Below the pieces are notes generated by a model. That model was given only the letters and a program-made list of their open reading frames with translations. It did not search any database and was not told where the DNA came from. Below, piece after piece: positions 10,027 to 30,711 of a stretch of DNA of 64,000 nt. The translations under genes were made by a program, and so were the position numbers. Within the stretch, counting starts at the first letter, position 1, and every line of letters starts with the position of its first letter. The stretch is from Blasia pusilla. Lineage: Eukaryota > Marchantiophyta > Marchantiopsida > Blasiales. Where the stretch lies: contig CM114271.1 of the NCBI GenBank assembly GCA_050084515.1, forward strand, positions 67,518,001 to 67,582,000, read 5' to 3'.

Positions 10027-10399
10027 GTGAACCTTAAGTAGCAATACTTACACATTGTGTTATTTTTATGAATATCACAAATCTGCTAGAGCTTTGAAGG
10101 TGGAAGGAGGTAGCAGACAATATGGTCAAGTTTTTCACTTGATTGCAAGGAAAATGATATCATTTGAGTACGCCCCTTAAGAAATCATTTTTACTCCTAG
10201 CTTTTATTTCCAAATCCTACTAATGGATATAATATGAAGATAGAGAAGTGGTCACCAACCCATATAAATATTTTTATTGATGCGATAAGATGGAAGATGG
10301 AAAAACATGAGTTACACACTTTGTACACCATAAAATATGGTTTCACAAAAGTTGACATGGGAAAGAGTGGCTTCTTATATTAAGGACCATGGGATAGCG

Positions 10400-10560
10400 T
10401 ATCTAGTTTGTAATGGAAATGCTTGTAAGAAAAAATGGCGTGACATCGTTGAGAAATTTTCTAATTAGGAGAGGAAGGCGACAAGAGGAGAGTTTCCCAC
10501 TATAAAATGATGGCAACAAATAGAAAGGAGAAGGACTACCTATTGAACTTCTCTAAAGCA
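10400..10560 (+). pseudogene. Possible Myb/SANT-like (trihelix-type) relic, companion of PIF/Harbinger
   Basis: One plus-strand frame reads ACKKKWRDIVEKFSN, a stop, then ERKATRGEFPTIK, a stop, then WQQIER. Spaced Trp and basic residues of this kind resemble the Myb/SANT-like DNA-binding protein that PIF/Harbinger elements encode beside their transposase. A Harbinger transposase relic lies on the opposite strand about 1 kb away, which fits. The match is short and interrupted by two stops. Confidence 0.3.
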
Positions 10561-11376
10561 TACTACTATATACAACTTTTTTGAGTCGTTACAAAAACAC
10601 CAAGTTCAGAATCCAAGAGGTAAACAAGTGAGAATGGTGGATACATCAAATCTCCCTACCCAATGAGCCTAAGATTATTGTAATCGATACACAATGTCTG
10701 TATGTGTATGATGATACTATGGTCTATTCCAAGAATTTCATGTGTTTCCTATTTCTTGAATACTATTGTGATTGTATCTTGTCTCATCCATTATTTATTC
10801 ATGTAGTGGAGCAAGAATGCATCGAAGGCAAGTGAGATAACTAATTGTTTGCATGTGTTGATACATCTCGAGCTCCCAAGGATTCATATAATTTTTTTTT
10901 GGGTTTCTCTTTGTTCAACAAAAAATAATATTACGTGTTATAGTAAAAGTTCATACTTCTCATGTTAGGTTTTCTCATGTCCTTTGTAAAGGGACTAAAA
11001 TAACGAATGAATCACAAAGTGGTGGGGGTTTTTCTCTACTTATTCCCAAGAGGGGGGACAAGCTTTGGTGACAAGATTCACGAAAGCGACGTAAGAGCTA
11101 TGTGGGTGCCACCGTAGCCCAAGCCTCAACAGCATCAAGTAAAGCACTGATGGATAAATGAGGGAGGATTATTGATAAAACTATAAATAGGCGTATATAC
11201 CAACAAGAAAAAAATGCTTTTGAGAAAGTTAGTGATGCAATAACATATTTCCTTGCTAAAAAAGAAACCATAATATAAGAGGAGACATATGCATTTTATA
11301 AATAACAATACTTTATTGAAATGATGACATGATTGCATACCTATTTTTTTACATGCTCATGTATTCAATTCTCAAT

Positions 11377-11814
11377 TTATTTTATTGGAACTATGTGGTC
11401 TAAAAGTCCATATGGGTTGGAGCTTGCATCATTTGTAACCGCATCACTAGGGATAAAGCTAATGAAACCTAGTGGCAAAGGTCGTGCTTTACTTCTAAGG
11501 TTGATCACTCCATGTGGGGTATGATCTTTCCTATCTATTATGATGTTGTAGAGGATACAACAAACAAATGTCATGTTGGATAGTCTGTCCAAGTTTATAT
11601 AATAAATGAGTCAGTTGAGAATTTCCCATGAACCCTCGAGGTGCCCAAATAATCTCTCCACACATATTCGCATGAATGAGTTAACATGGTTCCAAGACTC
11701 TTTTCTCATAATTGCTCTTGGATAGAGAACCACAAGCCAAAGCAAGAGGGGAAGGGGATAGCCAACATCACCGATTATATACTCTTGAATATGAGAAAAA
11801 TATATTGTAAACAA
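11377..11814 (-). pseudogene. PIF/Harbinger transposase C-terminal fragment
   Basis: The minus strand reads YIIGDVGYPLPLLLWLVV, then RICVERLFGHLEGSWEIL, then after a break MTFVCCILYNIIIDR. This matches the end of the DDE domain of Harbinger-type transposases: a GD-x-GYPL block, the ERxFG-x-L motif with the third catalytic acidic residue, and a CCxLHN-like helix. Two pieces in different frames (11611-11814 and 11377-11592) show decay. A DDE transposase would excise and reinsert DNA. The upstream part of the domain, where the first catalytic Asp would lie, cannot be read. Confidence 0.75.
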
Positions 11815-12062
11815 ATCATTGAAAAATATAACAAAATTTGGAAGTACATAGTGGCCTCGTTTGTCTATACGCTTACAATAGTAAATCTATGGAACTTGAA
11901 CATGGAGAAAGCTCAACATGTAAAAACATCATATGGTCACCGTCCCCTAATTATTTGACTACTTGGGAAACTAGGGTTTTGTTTTACCTATTTTCTTCTA
12001 CTTTATAAATGGATTTTTTTTGCATCAGGGTTCTCCACATCCTTATGAAAGATAGGGTTAGA
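11800..12062 (-). repeat. Harbinger-derived segment, arm 1 of an inverted pair
   Basis: Read on the minus strand, this matches 13030-13320 on plus in order: gatctaacc, caagtagtcaaata / tagtagtcaaatag, ctccatgttcaagttcca / ctccatgttcagattcaa, and the ggccactatgtacttccaa / ggccactttgtatctccaa block. Divergence is substantial. It continues into the transposase fragment. Confidence 0.65.
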
Positions 12063-13029
12063 TCATCTAAGTAATTCTATATTATCATATTTGTATAACT
12101 CTCTTGACATCGAAGTTGGGACCATCAATTTAGGCTTCTCATCATACGAGGGGACCTTGTAGATTAACGATGCAAAATCACAAATATATGTTGAATATCA
12201 AATACTAAATTCTCTTTCCATTTTTAAGTGGAAGTTTTGGACCCATCAAAATCCTTATAGACAAACTTGGTAATTTTTAGCAAAACGTCATTCACAATCC
12301 AAAATTGCTTGCAAGGCATATGCATAGCATTTATTATTATGGCTATAATATTTTTGCGGCCTTCATAACCAAACATATGCCAACATGGAACATCAAAACT
12401 CTAGTTGGCTCACACTAGGATGGAAGTGAGTTGGAGTCTTACAAGTGAGATATGAGTTGCAAAAGAGACGCGTGAACCTTGATAGGTGTCTAAAATGATG
12501 GGGGTTGTGACCTAGCAAAGCAAGACTTAAGAAGAGCTTAAGTCCATCAAGAGTTGGACGCCAAGGGATTGCAACCCTAGAGGTGCATGATAATTATGGT
12601 GTGGAATTTGAACTCGACACTAGTTCAAGAAGAAAATGGGTTCCAATTTTAAAATTGCAATAATCTAGAAATTCATGTTACTTTTTGAATTTGGCTTCAA
12701 CCCGATCCATTATTTCTCTTCTTGGCATACCTCATGAGCTACTTCCACAAGTGCGTCAATAAATGAACCAACAATTCATATTATAAATTGACTTTCTGAT
12801 ACCAAAAAGCTCTCCAATCCCCAACATATGATCATCTATACCAAGATCACGTAAAGTGACCTAAACTTGCCTTTCAACACTCTACTCTTTGTGTTGGATT
12901 CCCAACATCCACTTCTTGTTGTGCAACATTAATCTGATCAACCCCCTTGTATGAGAAGAAACCTAGATTGATAGGTCCAACTTAGACGTCAAAGGAATTA
13001 TAGTAATATGATATAGGTGGTTTATCGAG
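12063..13029. other. Non-coding spacer between inverted Harbinger segments
   Basis: AT-rich; no ORF of note on either strand and no recognised repeat. Confidence 0.5.
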
Positions 13030-13320
13030 TAGCTTTTTATGATGATCTAACCATATATAGGATTTTTTATACAAAATTTATATGGAAATAAAAAAAATAG
13101 GTCAAAAATCATAGTTTTTCTAGTAGTCAAATAGTCGAGAGTTGTAGCGGTAGCACATTCTCATACATTAAGTTATCTCCATGTTCAGATTCAATCAAAG
13201 ATCTATTGTGAGCCCACAAATGGACTAGGCCACTTTGTATCTCCAAGACTTCTTATATATTTTAGTGATTTAGTCACATTTTTTCTCACAAAGTATTATG
13301 TAAGACGTATATGATTATGG
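13030..13320 (+). repeat. Harbinger-derived segment, arm 2 of an inverted pair
   Basis: Inverted relative to 11800-12062 and similar over about 260 bp. Full of stops. It suggests two Harbinger relics in opposite orientation or a local inversion. Confidence 0.6.
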
Positions 13321-13819
13321 AGGATGTATGATCAATTTTCTTGTTAATAAGTCAAAAATAAACTCATACGTATATATGAAAAATCTAAAAAATCTAATGG
13401 ATTTTCCCTACTCGAGATATTATTGTTGATGGCAAGGCTTGAAAACCCTATCGACCTTGGTTGAATGTACCAAGGACATAAAATGGAATGTAACAAAGCA
13501 CTATTAATCAAATGGAAGTACATGAGAACATAAGAGCCGAAGCAAAGCATCCTAGATCTAGCTCTCTCAAGAGAAAGATAATCTTTGATTATCAAAAGAA
13601 TAAAATAAATACATTCCAACATCTCAAAAATATCTTGAGATTCGTCAATCTCGGAATCCATATGCACTTATGAAGAAAATCATAGTTTTTTTTTGGGAAA
13701 CTTTGAAAAAAAAAGTTCGAGAGAAATAGAAAGAAATAAATCATATGCTCTACTATTACAGAGGACCCTTCTTTTGTAAAACCAAAGAAGCTTGAAGAAT
13801 TGGGGCGAAGGCCCTCGGG

Positions 13820-13887
13820 TCTCGAACGCCTTGGAGTTAAACTCTACCCCTAACGCCCCTTCGGTTCGGCGAACCTTGGATACTTCA
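13820..13887. repeat. 68-bp exact dispersed repeat, copy B
   Basis: Identical to 5050-5117. It is preceded by ggggcgaaggccctcggg, whose GC-rich texture contrasts with the AT-rich flanks. Confidence 0.9.
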
Positions 13888-15771
13888 AATTAATTCTCCT
13901 AGTGAACATAGTTTTTTTTGGAGATATGGAAAGTATAGAAAATAAGTGAGTGTGAACCTTTCAACCAATTTAGAAAAGAAGAGTACATCTGAATATGGAC
14001 TAATTTTTGGAAAACAGTGGAGAGACAATGAGAGAATAGCAGAGACAAAAGAGTGGAGCGCGAATGATGCAAAAGCATTGGGAAGGAAAGGTGTTGAAGT
14101 TCTAACTTTGCCATTTTATGTTGGTAATATAGTTAGAACTAAAGTAATAGAATGTTGGTAGTGGTTATAGAATATAAAGAATGGAGAAACAAAACCAAAA
14201 CCGGTTGCAACATGTCGTGCCAAATCAAATAAAATTCCTCCCAAATCGTAACTAAATGCAACAACAATCATTGGAACTTGGTCCTTAGAGTATGTAATCA
14301 TTTATGGCGACATCTCCATTGATTGATATGTACAAATCAATGGACACATGTTTCTCAAATTTTACGTGTCCATTGATTTTTGCCACATGTCCCTCAAATT
14401 GAGAATAAAAATTTGGAACATATAAAGTGAAAGTTTGTGCATAGGACAAGCCCTTATTGGCAACTTACTAGGAGTTATTTAAGACCGCCTCCCATCTCCT
14501 TAACCTCTTTTCCTCCCTCAAACTTTACACATCCATCATAATATAAGAAGCAATTCAAAAGCAAAATAACTTTTTTTTGGTAATTTTGTCTTTTTTATCT
14601 TGTATTATTCTTATTGTGCATATCATGTTGGTGATAATAGAACAGATATAAGTTCTTTTCTTTAATTGATGATGATATTATCTTATTTTAAGAAAAGGGA
14701 AAATTTTGGAAAAAAGAGAAGATATAAATTAATGGTTAATTTTAATCTCTTATCTCGTGGTTAATTTGTAAGTTTAAATTCTTTCTACATTAAAATTTCC
14801 CAAGTTTCCTATCCTATTCCTTTCTTTCTCTTAATATTCTTTTCATAGGTTTAGAAGATTTCCTATTATCATGAAATTTTCCCAAGTCTCCCTTTCGTTC
14901 ATTTTGTTTCTCCCCTCTTCTACAAACATATTTATTTAAAGCATTTTTTTCAGTTCTCATATTTGGTTGTGAGGGAATTTTTGAGCCGCAACATGTTTCC
15001 AAAGCCTTAGTAGTTCTCACTTGTTTATTTTTCAGGCTTGCCATAAATATCCAATGGTAAGATTTTCAAGCCAACTTTTTGATTGTCGAATATATTTAGC
15101 TAGAAATATCCACCCTCGAAAGTTTTCATATCACGCTTATGTGGCAAAAAATAATAAATAAAAATTAGCCAAGCAACATTCCTCCCCTTTTGTTTAAACT
15201 CTTTTGGGTCTTTTCCTTACAATCTTTCATTTCCATCTATCCCACCGAACACATCCCACGAGATTCAGATTACAAGTTAATTTTCTTCTCCTTTAAATAT
15301 TTATTTAGGAAACCCAAGGATAAGTCTCCTATTTTTATCTATTGCCGCTTATGACGTCCTATTAGGGCATGCCCAAAAAGGGTACCAGTGGCAGTGTCAT
15401 GAGAAGAGGCAAGTATTTGTTGCAAAACATTATATACAACATTACATGTTTATCTTGATTAAAAAAATAAAGTTTGCCCTTCCTTATCCATTTCTTCATT
15501 TTATATGTGATGCAAGACTTTCTAAGTCTATCTTGAAGTGCCAATGGTTCCTACATGGATATCACAAATGTAAGCTTGTTCGAATCGACAAAGCTTACTT
15601 GTTTTCAAACCCACATGACCCTTATGCAATGATCAACATCTGTTGTGATGTGCCCTATTATGGTTGTGCTTACAACCCATTGAATCACTGTCTGTTTGGA
15701 TTCCACCTAGCTAACCATTAGCTTTCCATAGAGGATAAATCGAATGCGCATCGGAGATGCAACAGTGAGTC

Positions 15772-15795
15772 TGTTGTTGTTGTTGTTGTTGTTGT
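15772..15795. repeat. (GTT)n microsatellite
   Basis: About eight TGT/GTT trinucleotides in a row. Confidence 0.9.
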
Positions 15796-18700
15796 CATTG
15801 CCGCAACTACTGATTCCATACGCAGAGTGAGGATCGCAAGCCTTGTGCTCGCACCCGCTCACGCCCTATAATAATCCATTCTTGTGAGAATTTTGTATTT
15901 TGGATGGTTTTTGTATAAAAATAGGTAAAAGTTTTTAGGAAGGAAGACTAAAGATTGAAGATTTCGTAGAAGATTGTAAATATGAATAGAGGAAGAGAAA
16001 TAGTTGGAAGAGTACTTGATAAGGCTAGTTAGTGAAACTCCATTGAGAAGGCAAGGAGATTGGAAGATCAAGGAAGTGTCTTGGAGGAGTGAAAACGACT
16101 CTAAAGACTATTAAATGAAGACATGTAAATAACTTCTTTGCAGCCAAAGTCCCAAAGGAGTCTTCGTGTAAAGACTGTAAACGAAGATCAAAGAGCAAAG
16201 ATTGTGAACAAAGAACGAAGATCAAAGAGTCTTTGTGTGAAGATAAGACTGCGAAGACTGAACCGTCGCGGCGGTTTCGGAAGCTGGAAATGGAGCGGCG
16301 CAGCGCAGCGGGTAAGAGGGAGCGGAAATGAATCGCAAGGGCAACCAACAAACTTAGAAAGATGGAGGGTTGGAGAATTTGAATAGAGTAGGTTAGGATT
16401 AGCAATTGGAATTCTATATTAGAATAGGAAGATCAATAAGGGATTGTAAAAGACTATTTAAAGAGCAAATTAGTAAAAGAAGGGATCATTTCCTTGTGTC
16501 TTGAATTTCCCAATACTGTTCCGTGTATCTTGTATTTACCTGCAGTCTTGGTGAGTGTGTAGGAAGTTTTATTGAGGGATGATCCAAGCTGAAGAGTCTT
16601 TTACTTTCAGAAGGTTGTAATACTTTTCTAATTCTTTCCACTCTTTGATGCAAAAGAAGAATCTTCTCTCATTCTTTCTGATGTGCGGAATTGAATGTGG
16701 ATCCTATTGGGCTGCAATAGAGATGAGAGTTGAGTCTTGTAGTTTCAGAATTCTAGAAGATAATGAGGAAGAAGCATAGGAAAGTTGTTAGACAATGAGT
16801 AACCTACCATGACAGATTTAGTTCTGAAAGTAGGGTGAGCCGCCATTCTTGAGGTCTCTTTGAGGTCTTCGCGGGGCTTTGTTATTCAAGATTTGCAAGA
16901 GTCTTCATGTGCACTTGAGAAGAGTCTTTTCCAAGAGGAAAGAAAATGCTTTAATTCTTTTGTACTTGTAAGATAGTGTCATTGTAGTTAGTCAGTAAAA
17001 TCATCAAAGAAGGAGTTATTCTTGTGATTTCTTATAAAACCTCTCTTTACTTAAGAAAGAATGGTCTATTAGGAAAAAACTTAGTACTTTGTGATAGAAA
17101 GAGTATCTTTTCCTTGAGTTGTACATTACACGCCCGCTCATGCTTTGCGTCAACGCAATGCCAAAAGTTGTGGAATTGCGCGTGATGGGAAATTTGTGCG
17201 TGGAGAGGAGGAGAGCATGTTCTAGTGCTTTGCATCACTATGTGAGGAGATTGTGGCAATCGAGCCACTAGAGACTAGAACCTCGCTCTATCGATCGTGT
17301 GTCATTTTTCCGGTTAATTTCCTTCTCCCTTGTGTGCATTGTCCCATTATGCACACGTTGTCCCGACATCCGATGGGAACTGCTACAATCCGCTCAATGT
17401 GTCTTGATTTGCACCCTTTTGAATGCTTCTTGTGGAACAGTAATACTGGAAGAATTGGTACCTTGCTCTCACTCCTCCTCATCCAATTTCTTCTCTAGTG
17501 AGCAATGAAGATTCCATGAGAAACTACTTCCAAGTCCACAACAAGCTCGAATGCCAACACACATGTACTCACTCCCATCCCGTTAACTTATTACATGTTT
17601 GCTTTTATGAGTATCCTTGATCAATTTGCACAAATATGCAGGTTGCGGAGATTCAAATGTGCATGTTGTGGAATGCATGTTTTCCACAAGTTCTGTGAGG
17701 AGGCAGGGTCACATTGACAAGAGAGAAGGAAGATATGCTTGATGGAGTTTTGAGTCTCTAACGAGAGGAGATATTGTGGAAGATCGAGCGTAGAGTGCAA
17801 GAGAGCTCGGGAGGCAAGGAACCGAATGGTGGTACGAATCTCTAGGTAGCAAGTTCGACCAAATTCATTTTATTTGTGCTGAGCGTAATAAACGACTATC
17901 CCTTTAAATTTTCTAGCAAATTGATCGAGAATCACAAATATCAAGAAGAGCCACTCTATATTACATACTTGTGGTGACAAAAAAAATGGCTCTTGGGCGG
18001 CCTTAAGAGTTCATTGATCGAGGACATACAACACAAACATATTTAACGTAAGACATATACCCAACCAATTTGATAGAGATGAAAACCAACCTCCACTTGT
18101 AACTTCAACCTTGTCTTGTAAATTGGTAATTCCACCTCCTCTTCATTTGGAAACAAAATCCCATGTACTCCGTCCAAGCTCTTCCCAACTGCGCGTGGCT
18201 AGCAGGTAACTCAACAGGTACTTCATATGAGCTCTTCTGTACCTCTGCCACATACATGCTCACCCTCCCTACAAATGGATCCTCTAACTTATCGATACTA
18301 ATCCATTTTATTACAGACTGGATGACCACAACTCTCCAAAGTTAGACAAATATGTATGTGGATGGCACCATAGGTGCAATGTTAGTTTTACAAGTGTCCC
18401 TACATATTTATATTCCTATCTTGTCGAAACGAGTGTTCCCTCGCTATTTTAGAAGGGACCTTACTTTCCAAAGAAGGCTTCACTTCTTCAAGAGGGGACC
18501 TACTAAACTAAGTAAAGCCCCCCCTCCTCGCATCATAGTGGAGATGGCTAGACTTGATCGATTTCAATCAACAACTGGCTCTTAAAATTTTTGGAACCAA
18601 AAGTACTACTTTCCACATACATAGCCAAACATTTGCACATGATCATTTTAGTTTCGCCTATTGACCAAGAAATTATTGATTTTGGAAATAGAGTTTAGAG

Positions 18701-18954
18701 TAAAATTATAAGAAATAAATGTCCAAATTAGTGGATAATAATTGCCAAAATGTATGATTGGAAAGTTTCCTTTGAAAATATATGTTGGAAAGTAGCCATT
18801 AATGTTTTGCAAAAATAACAAGGAAAATGGGGGATAACACTTAAAATTAAGGTTTCCGTAAAACTTTAGAATGAATGTTAAGAAAATGTTATTTTTATTT
18901 ATCTATTATCATTACCATTTCCCCTTTTTTAAACTCATGAGTAAGATTACTCGG

Positions 18955-19020
18955 TGCATCGTAATCTTTTATATGCTAAAATACGATGCATCGACATCAA
19001 ATTTTAGCATATAAAAGATT
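18955..19020. repeat. Two nested inverted repeats sharing an arm
   Basis: Perfect 20-bp arms aatcttttatatgctaaaat (18963-18982) and its complement (19001-19020) enclose an 18-nt loop. A second 9-bp pair, tgcatcgta (18955-18963) and tacgatgca (18982-18990), overlaps the first, so two alternative hairpins can form. This could be a miniature element or foldback relic. Confidence 0.8.
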
Positions 19021-19420
19021 TAACATATAATACATAACAAGATTACAAACATTACAATTTCATTGGATGACTCGGGCTTAAGGGCAAAATCGTGTTTCTT
19101 GGAAAATTCATCTGCAACCTACCATATCATGCTTGCTTGCCTGCTCTCTTTAGTGGTAGTGGTTACACACACTCCGATCTAAGCTCAACCGCAGTCTTCT
19201 TTTATTCTCGATTCTCAAAGTTACGAATGACAACTTTATACAAATAGACCCATGAAGTAGTGCCAATCATAGCCTAAAAGATGGCATCATTTGAGCCTAC
19301 GTAGACCTCCCCCTCCTACTCCGCCTACAGTAATGCTCGAGATCTATGTTGTAATGGCACCTCCTCTTGTAGCGAATCGTAGAGAGGAAAAGTTGGTGAG
19401 TATGATGGACTTGTGGAAGT
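19021..19420. other. Intergenic stretch before an LTR-like repeat
   Basis: No recognised gene. The purine-rich stretch ggtgagtatgatggacttgtgg ends just before the repeat start and could be a polypurine-tract relic. Confidence 0.35.
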
Positions 19421-19730
19421 TGTCATGTCTTTTAGGATGGATCTACGATTTTATAGTAGAGTGCCTTCAAGGAAATTGGAGAAAAACCTCAGGAGATAAA
19501 GGATGAGGTGTTGAGGCCACGGATAACTTGAGAGAGCAGGTTTCCCTTTCGTTCTGGCTCATTTGGAGCTATATAGGGAACCTTACTTTTTGGGGTAAGT
19601 TACCATTATGAATACAACTGAATTTCAACTTTGGGAAGTGGCCCCTGACCCCCAATTGCAAGTCAAGAGCCAAGGAGGTGATTTGCAAGTGAAGAAGGTA
19701 CCATATGAGAGGAGGGAGACACTCTCATAT
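19421..19730 (+). repeat. LTR-like repeat family X, copy 1
   Basis: It starts TGTCATGTCTTTTAGGATGG and shares gagagagcaggtttccctttcg, a ctcatttggagc block and gtcaagagccaaggaggtga with 53546-53921 and 61214-61676 (both on minus). Internal parts are diverged and shortened. The constant 5' start TGTCA suggests an LTR terminus; this copy looks like a solo LTR or fragment. Confidence 0.7.
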
Positions 19731-19842
19731 AGTGTGAGTGCTGACCAAACAACGTGTTTGTGCGGAGCTTCCAAGTGTCAACCAAGAAACTCTTCACCAC
19801 ACAATCTACTTTACTTGATTGGGATCCCCAATAGACATTACT

Positions 19843-20140
19843 TTACAAAGGTCTGCAGCTGACTTTGGGCAATGAATCAAGGCTACTGAATGTGTTGAAC
19901 AATTTTGGTGCTACCAGCTTAGCAATATGAGCATATGCTCTTGCTATGTGTGTTGTGAATTTTGCGCAGGAGACCAAGTAATGACTAGAGGTTTCGTCCC
20001 CATCGTCACACAAGCCGCAAGAGTTTAGTTGTGTTCCCATCCTCCTTTTCTTATGGTTCAAGGGGATTGCCCCCGTCTTGAACTTGAACTTGAGCCGGGT
20101 TCCCAAGCAAGGGGTTCCCCACAAATAGTTCTTCAGTTCT
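19843..20140 (-). pseudogene. Fragment of a non-LTR-type retroelement C-terminal zinc region
   Basis: The minus frame reads [17 protein letters not shown], then [20 protein letters not shown]-x2-C ... H-x4-C pattern of this type follows the RT domain in many plant LINE-like elements. It is clearly related to 22968-23216 (+), inside an intron of the synthetase gene. The N-terminal side of the open frame is only the translated GA microsatellite, so no gene start exists. Confidence 0.6.
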
Positions 20141-20142
20141 GC

Positions 20143-28616
<8,474 letters not shown>

Positions 28617-29610
28617 GTAGAATGTACCATTTTGCTCCCTGTCAGTATGTGCCGGGTGACACAAATTGTAGGGATTTAACTTGTAGCACTGAAATATGGT
28701 TTCCTGGTGGATCTACACTCTGGATTGCAAGTATGCGACCATGTCTTCCAGTGTTTCTAGGATTTGAAGAAGGTTTTGAATCTAATTCTTACATGGAAAG
28801 CAGGTATTAAATCGTAGGTTCTCTAGTTGTAGCAATCAGGCAAAGAACCAACATCATAAGTGGGAGAGTTTCAAAGAGTGAAGATTTAATAAAGTTGGTT
28901 AGTACGAGTAGAAATTGAATATGATATTACCTGGTGATTTGGGTCAAAGAATAGGGTTATGAATCTTGAGGTTGAATAGCGACCCCAGTTCTGTCTGTCA
29001 ACTTCTGAAGCTCACACTGTATGAAGAGAAAGCCATCCGAACACAGATTGAGAAGGATTCATGGATGAGAGATATGGGACCAACTGCATTATGTCCACAT
29101 GGTTATTCAGTTCTAAAGTTGAGGAATAAACACTTGGTTGCGCTAGACCTCTTGATTGCTTGCCCAAGTCCATCAAAGTTTGGGCGTGGCAAATTGATGG
29201 ACGTTTTCAGAGCTCAAGGTCTGGAAGGCGCTGGCAAAATAAATTGAAAGAGGAAACTGACCGAACCTTCGATAATACAGTCAAACAAGGCATGGAGACT
29301 AGCTAGTTGTAATATCTGCTACCGTATAGCTCTTGAGGACAAGAAAATGAGAACAATGCCGCCCAAACAAATGACAGTTTTTCTTAGCTACTTTTGATAT
29401 GGACTCATCTCTTTCTGTACGAAAGTTATCATCCTTTAGTAATACTGACTAGAGGATGGTCCGTGCTATGCGCGGGTGATTTTTTGGAAGTGACATGTGT
29501 CCAGCACTGGATGATCGCAAAGTTTTAAACATTTCCATTTAAGTAACTCCAAAAGAATTATTAGAAGATAGGTGTGATATTTAACTCCTTTATAAAATGA
29601 CATGTGCAAC
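28617..29610. other. 3' untranslated / intergenic region after the synthetase
   Basis: It holds candidate AATAAA signals. An open frame at 28966-29247 (+) shows no recognised domain. Around 29460 a ccgtgctatgcgcgggt palindrome-like motif is seen, of the kind found at ends of some plant transposons. Confidence 0.4.
28888..28893 (+). promoter_or_regulatory. Candidate polyadenylation signal AATAAA (proximal)
   Basis: AATAAA lies 272 bp after the synthetase stop codon. A second AATAAA lies at 29125-29130. Either could define the 3' end. Confidence 0.4.
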
Positions 29611-29850
29611 ACCAGAAGAATTGGTAAGGACAATTCTTAGAAGACAAAGAATTCTTAGAAGACAGTGTAAGGAGAATTCTTGGAAGACAGGTGTAAGTAG
29701 AATTCTCAGAAGACAAAGAGTTTCTAGAAGACAGTGTAAGAAGAATTCTCAGAAGACAAAGAATTCTTAGAAGACAGTGTAAGTAGAATTCTCAGAAGGC
29801 AAAGAATTATTAGAAGACAGTGTAAGGAGAATTCTCAGAAGACAGTGTAA
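29611..29850. repeat. Minisatellite with alternating 18- and 25-bp units
   Basis: Units aattcttagaagacaaag (18 bp) and aattcttagaagacagtgtaaggag (25 bp, with small changes) alternate several times, making a 43-bp higher-order period. Individual units differ by a few substitutions. Confidence 0.85.
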
Positions 29851-30711
29851 CTCAGGATAATTTTTTCCTAACTCTTAATGGCCACTGAGCCGATGGGCTT
29901 CATGAAACACCGAGAAAAAAGAAAACACAAGCCGACTCACATGCATGTCACCAAATGGAAGCAATTTGGAAGTTTAATCTTTCACATGCTCGTGTCACTA
30001 AACGGAAGTCCGACCGATCAGGAAGCTTTAACGCATGCTGATTCACATGCATTAGTCACTAAGCCGGAAAAAGCAGACCTCTACTAGTGATGATAACCGA
30101 AAAAAGGACATCCAAATCATTAGTGGAATAGTTCTCTATGCCTATCTCTGACGGCACAAATTTGAAGCACATCCGAATTAGCAATGGACGCCATCAATTA
30201 CTCAACATCATGAACTATTAGCATGCCTTTCAAGGCCAATAATTTTAGAAGTTTTTAGTTTCGCACCCGAGTTTCTGGATTTTCTTCGAATACGGATCTT
30301 TTCGAGGTAGAATGCAATGGATAAGAAGTGTCCGGCCAATTCTGTACTAGTATCCTACATTTACGATGTTTGATACACTTTGAACATTTGATACTTCTCC
30401 TATACTTGTATATTCTAGGCAAGCCATGAGCCATCAAGTGAATTTGTAGTACAAACCAGCGTTTCAAAGTCGAAGAAGGTCTTACATCTTCAGTGTGTTT
30501 AAGGCATCTACCAATCAGAAATGAGGAGGTCTTACATCTGATTGGTAAATGCCAAAGTGCCTCTATCTTGAGTACAGTCGATTGGGGTCATTGTATAGTG
30601 TTCGCAGTAGCTACTTGAGGAGTGCTGCAGCTGTTCTTGTGTGGCGATGGTTGTGCCCTAGACTTTCATCCAAGAATTGCTTCAATGTATGTACATGTTG
30701 AGACTCCTGGA
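29851..30711. other. Intergenic region before rhodanese gene A
   Basis: No recognised gene. A short duplicated theme, ggtcttacatct, occurs twice within 30478-30540. Confidence 0.4.

Larger units (their letters stand above)
9944..11370. other. AT-rich non-coding stretch with transposon relics
   Basis: There is a TC microsatellite at 10004-10026 and a possible decayed Myb/SANT-like segment at about 10400-10560. No intact gene is seen. Confidence 0.5.
13321..18954. other. AT-rich intergenic region with unresolved repeats
   Basis: No recognised protein domain on either strand. Landmarks are the 68-bp repeat copy B (13820-13887), a (GTT)n microsatellite (15772-15795), and a stretch at 16100-16700 with many near-repeats of gaagactgtaaa/agtctttgtgtgaag that may be an old LTR. 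Modest ORFs (for example 13946-14161 and 15446-15721 on +) show no family features. Confidence 0.45.

Noticed and set aside
16138-16386. 82-residue basic frame
   Set aside because: Composed of near-repeats of a short aagactgt/aagatcaaagag theme; looks like repeat DNA, not protein.
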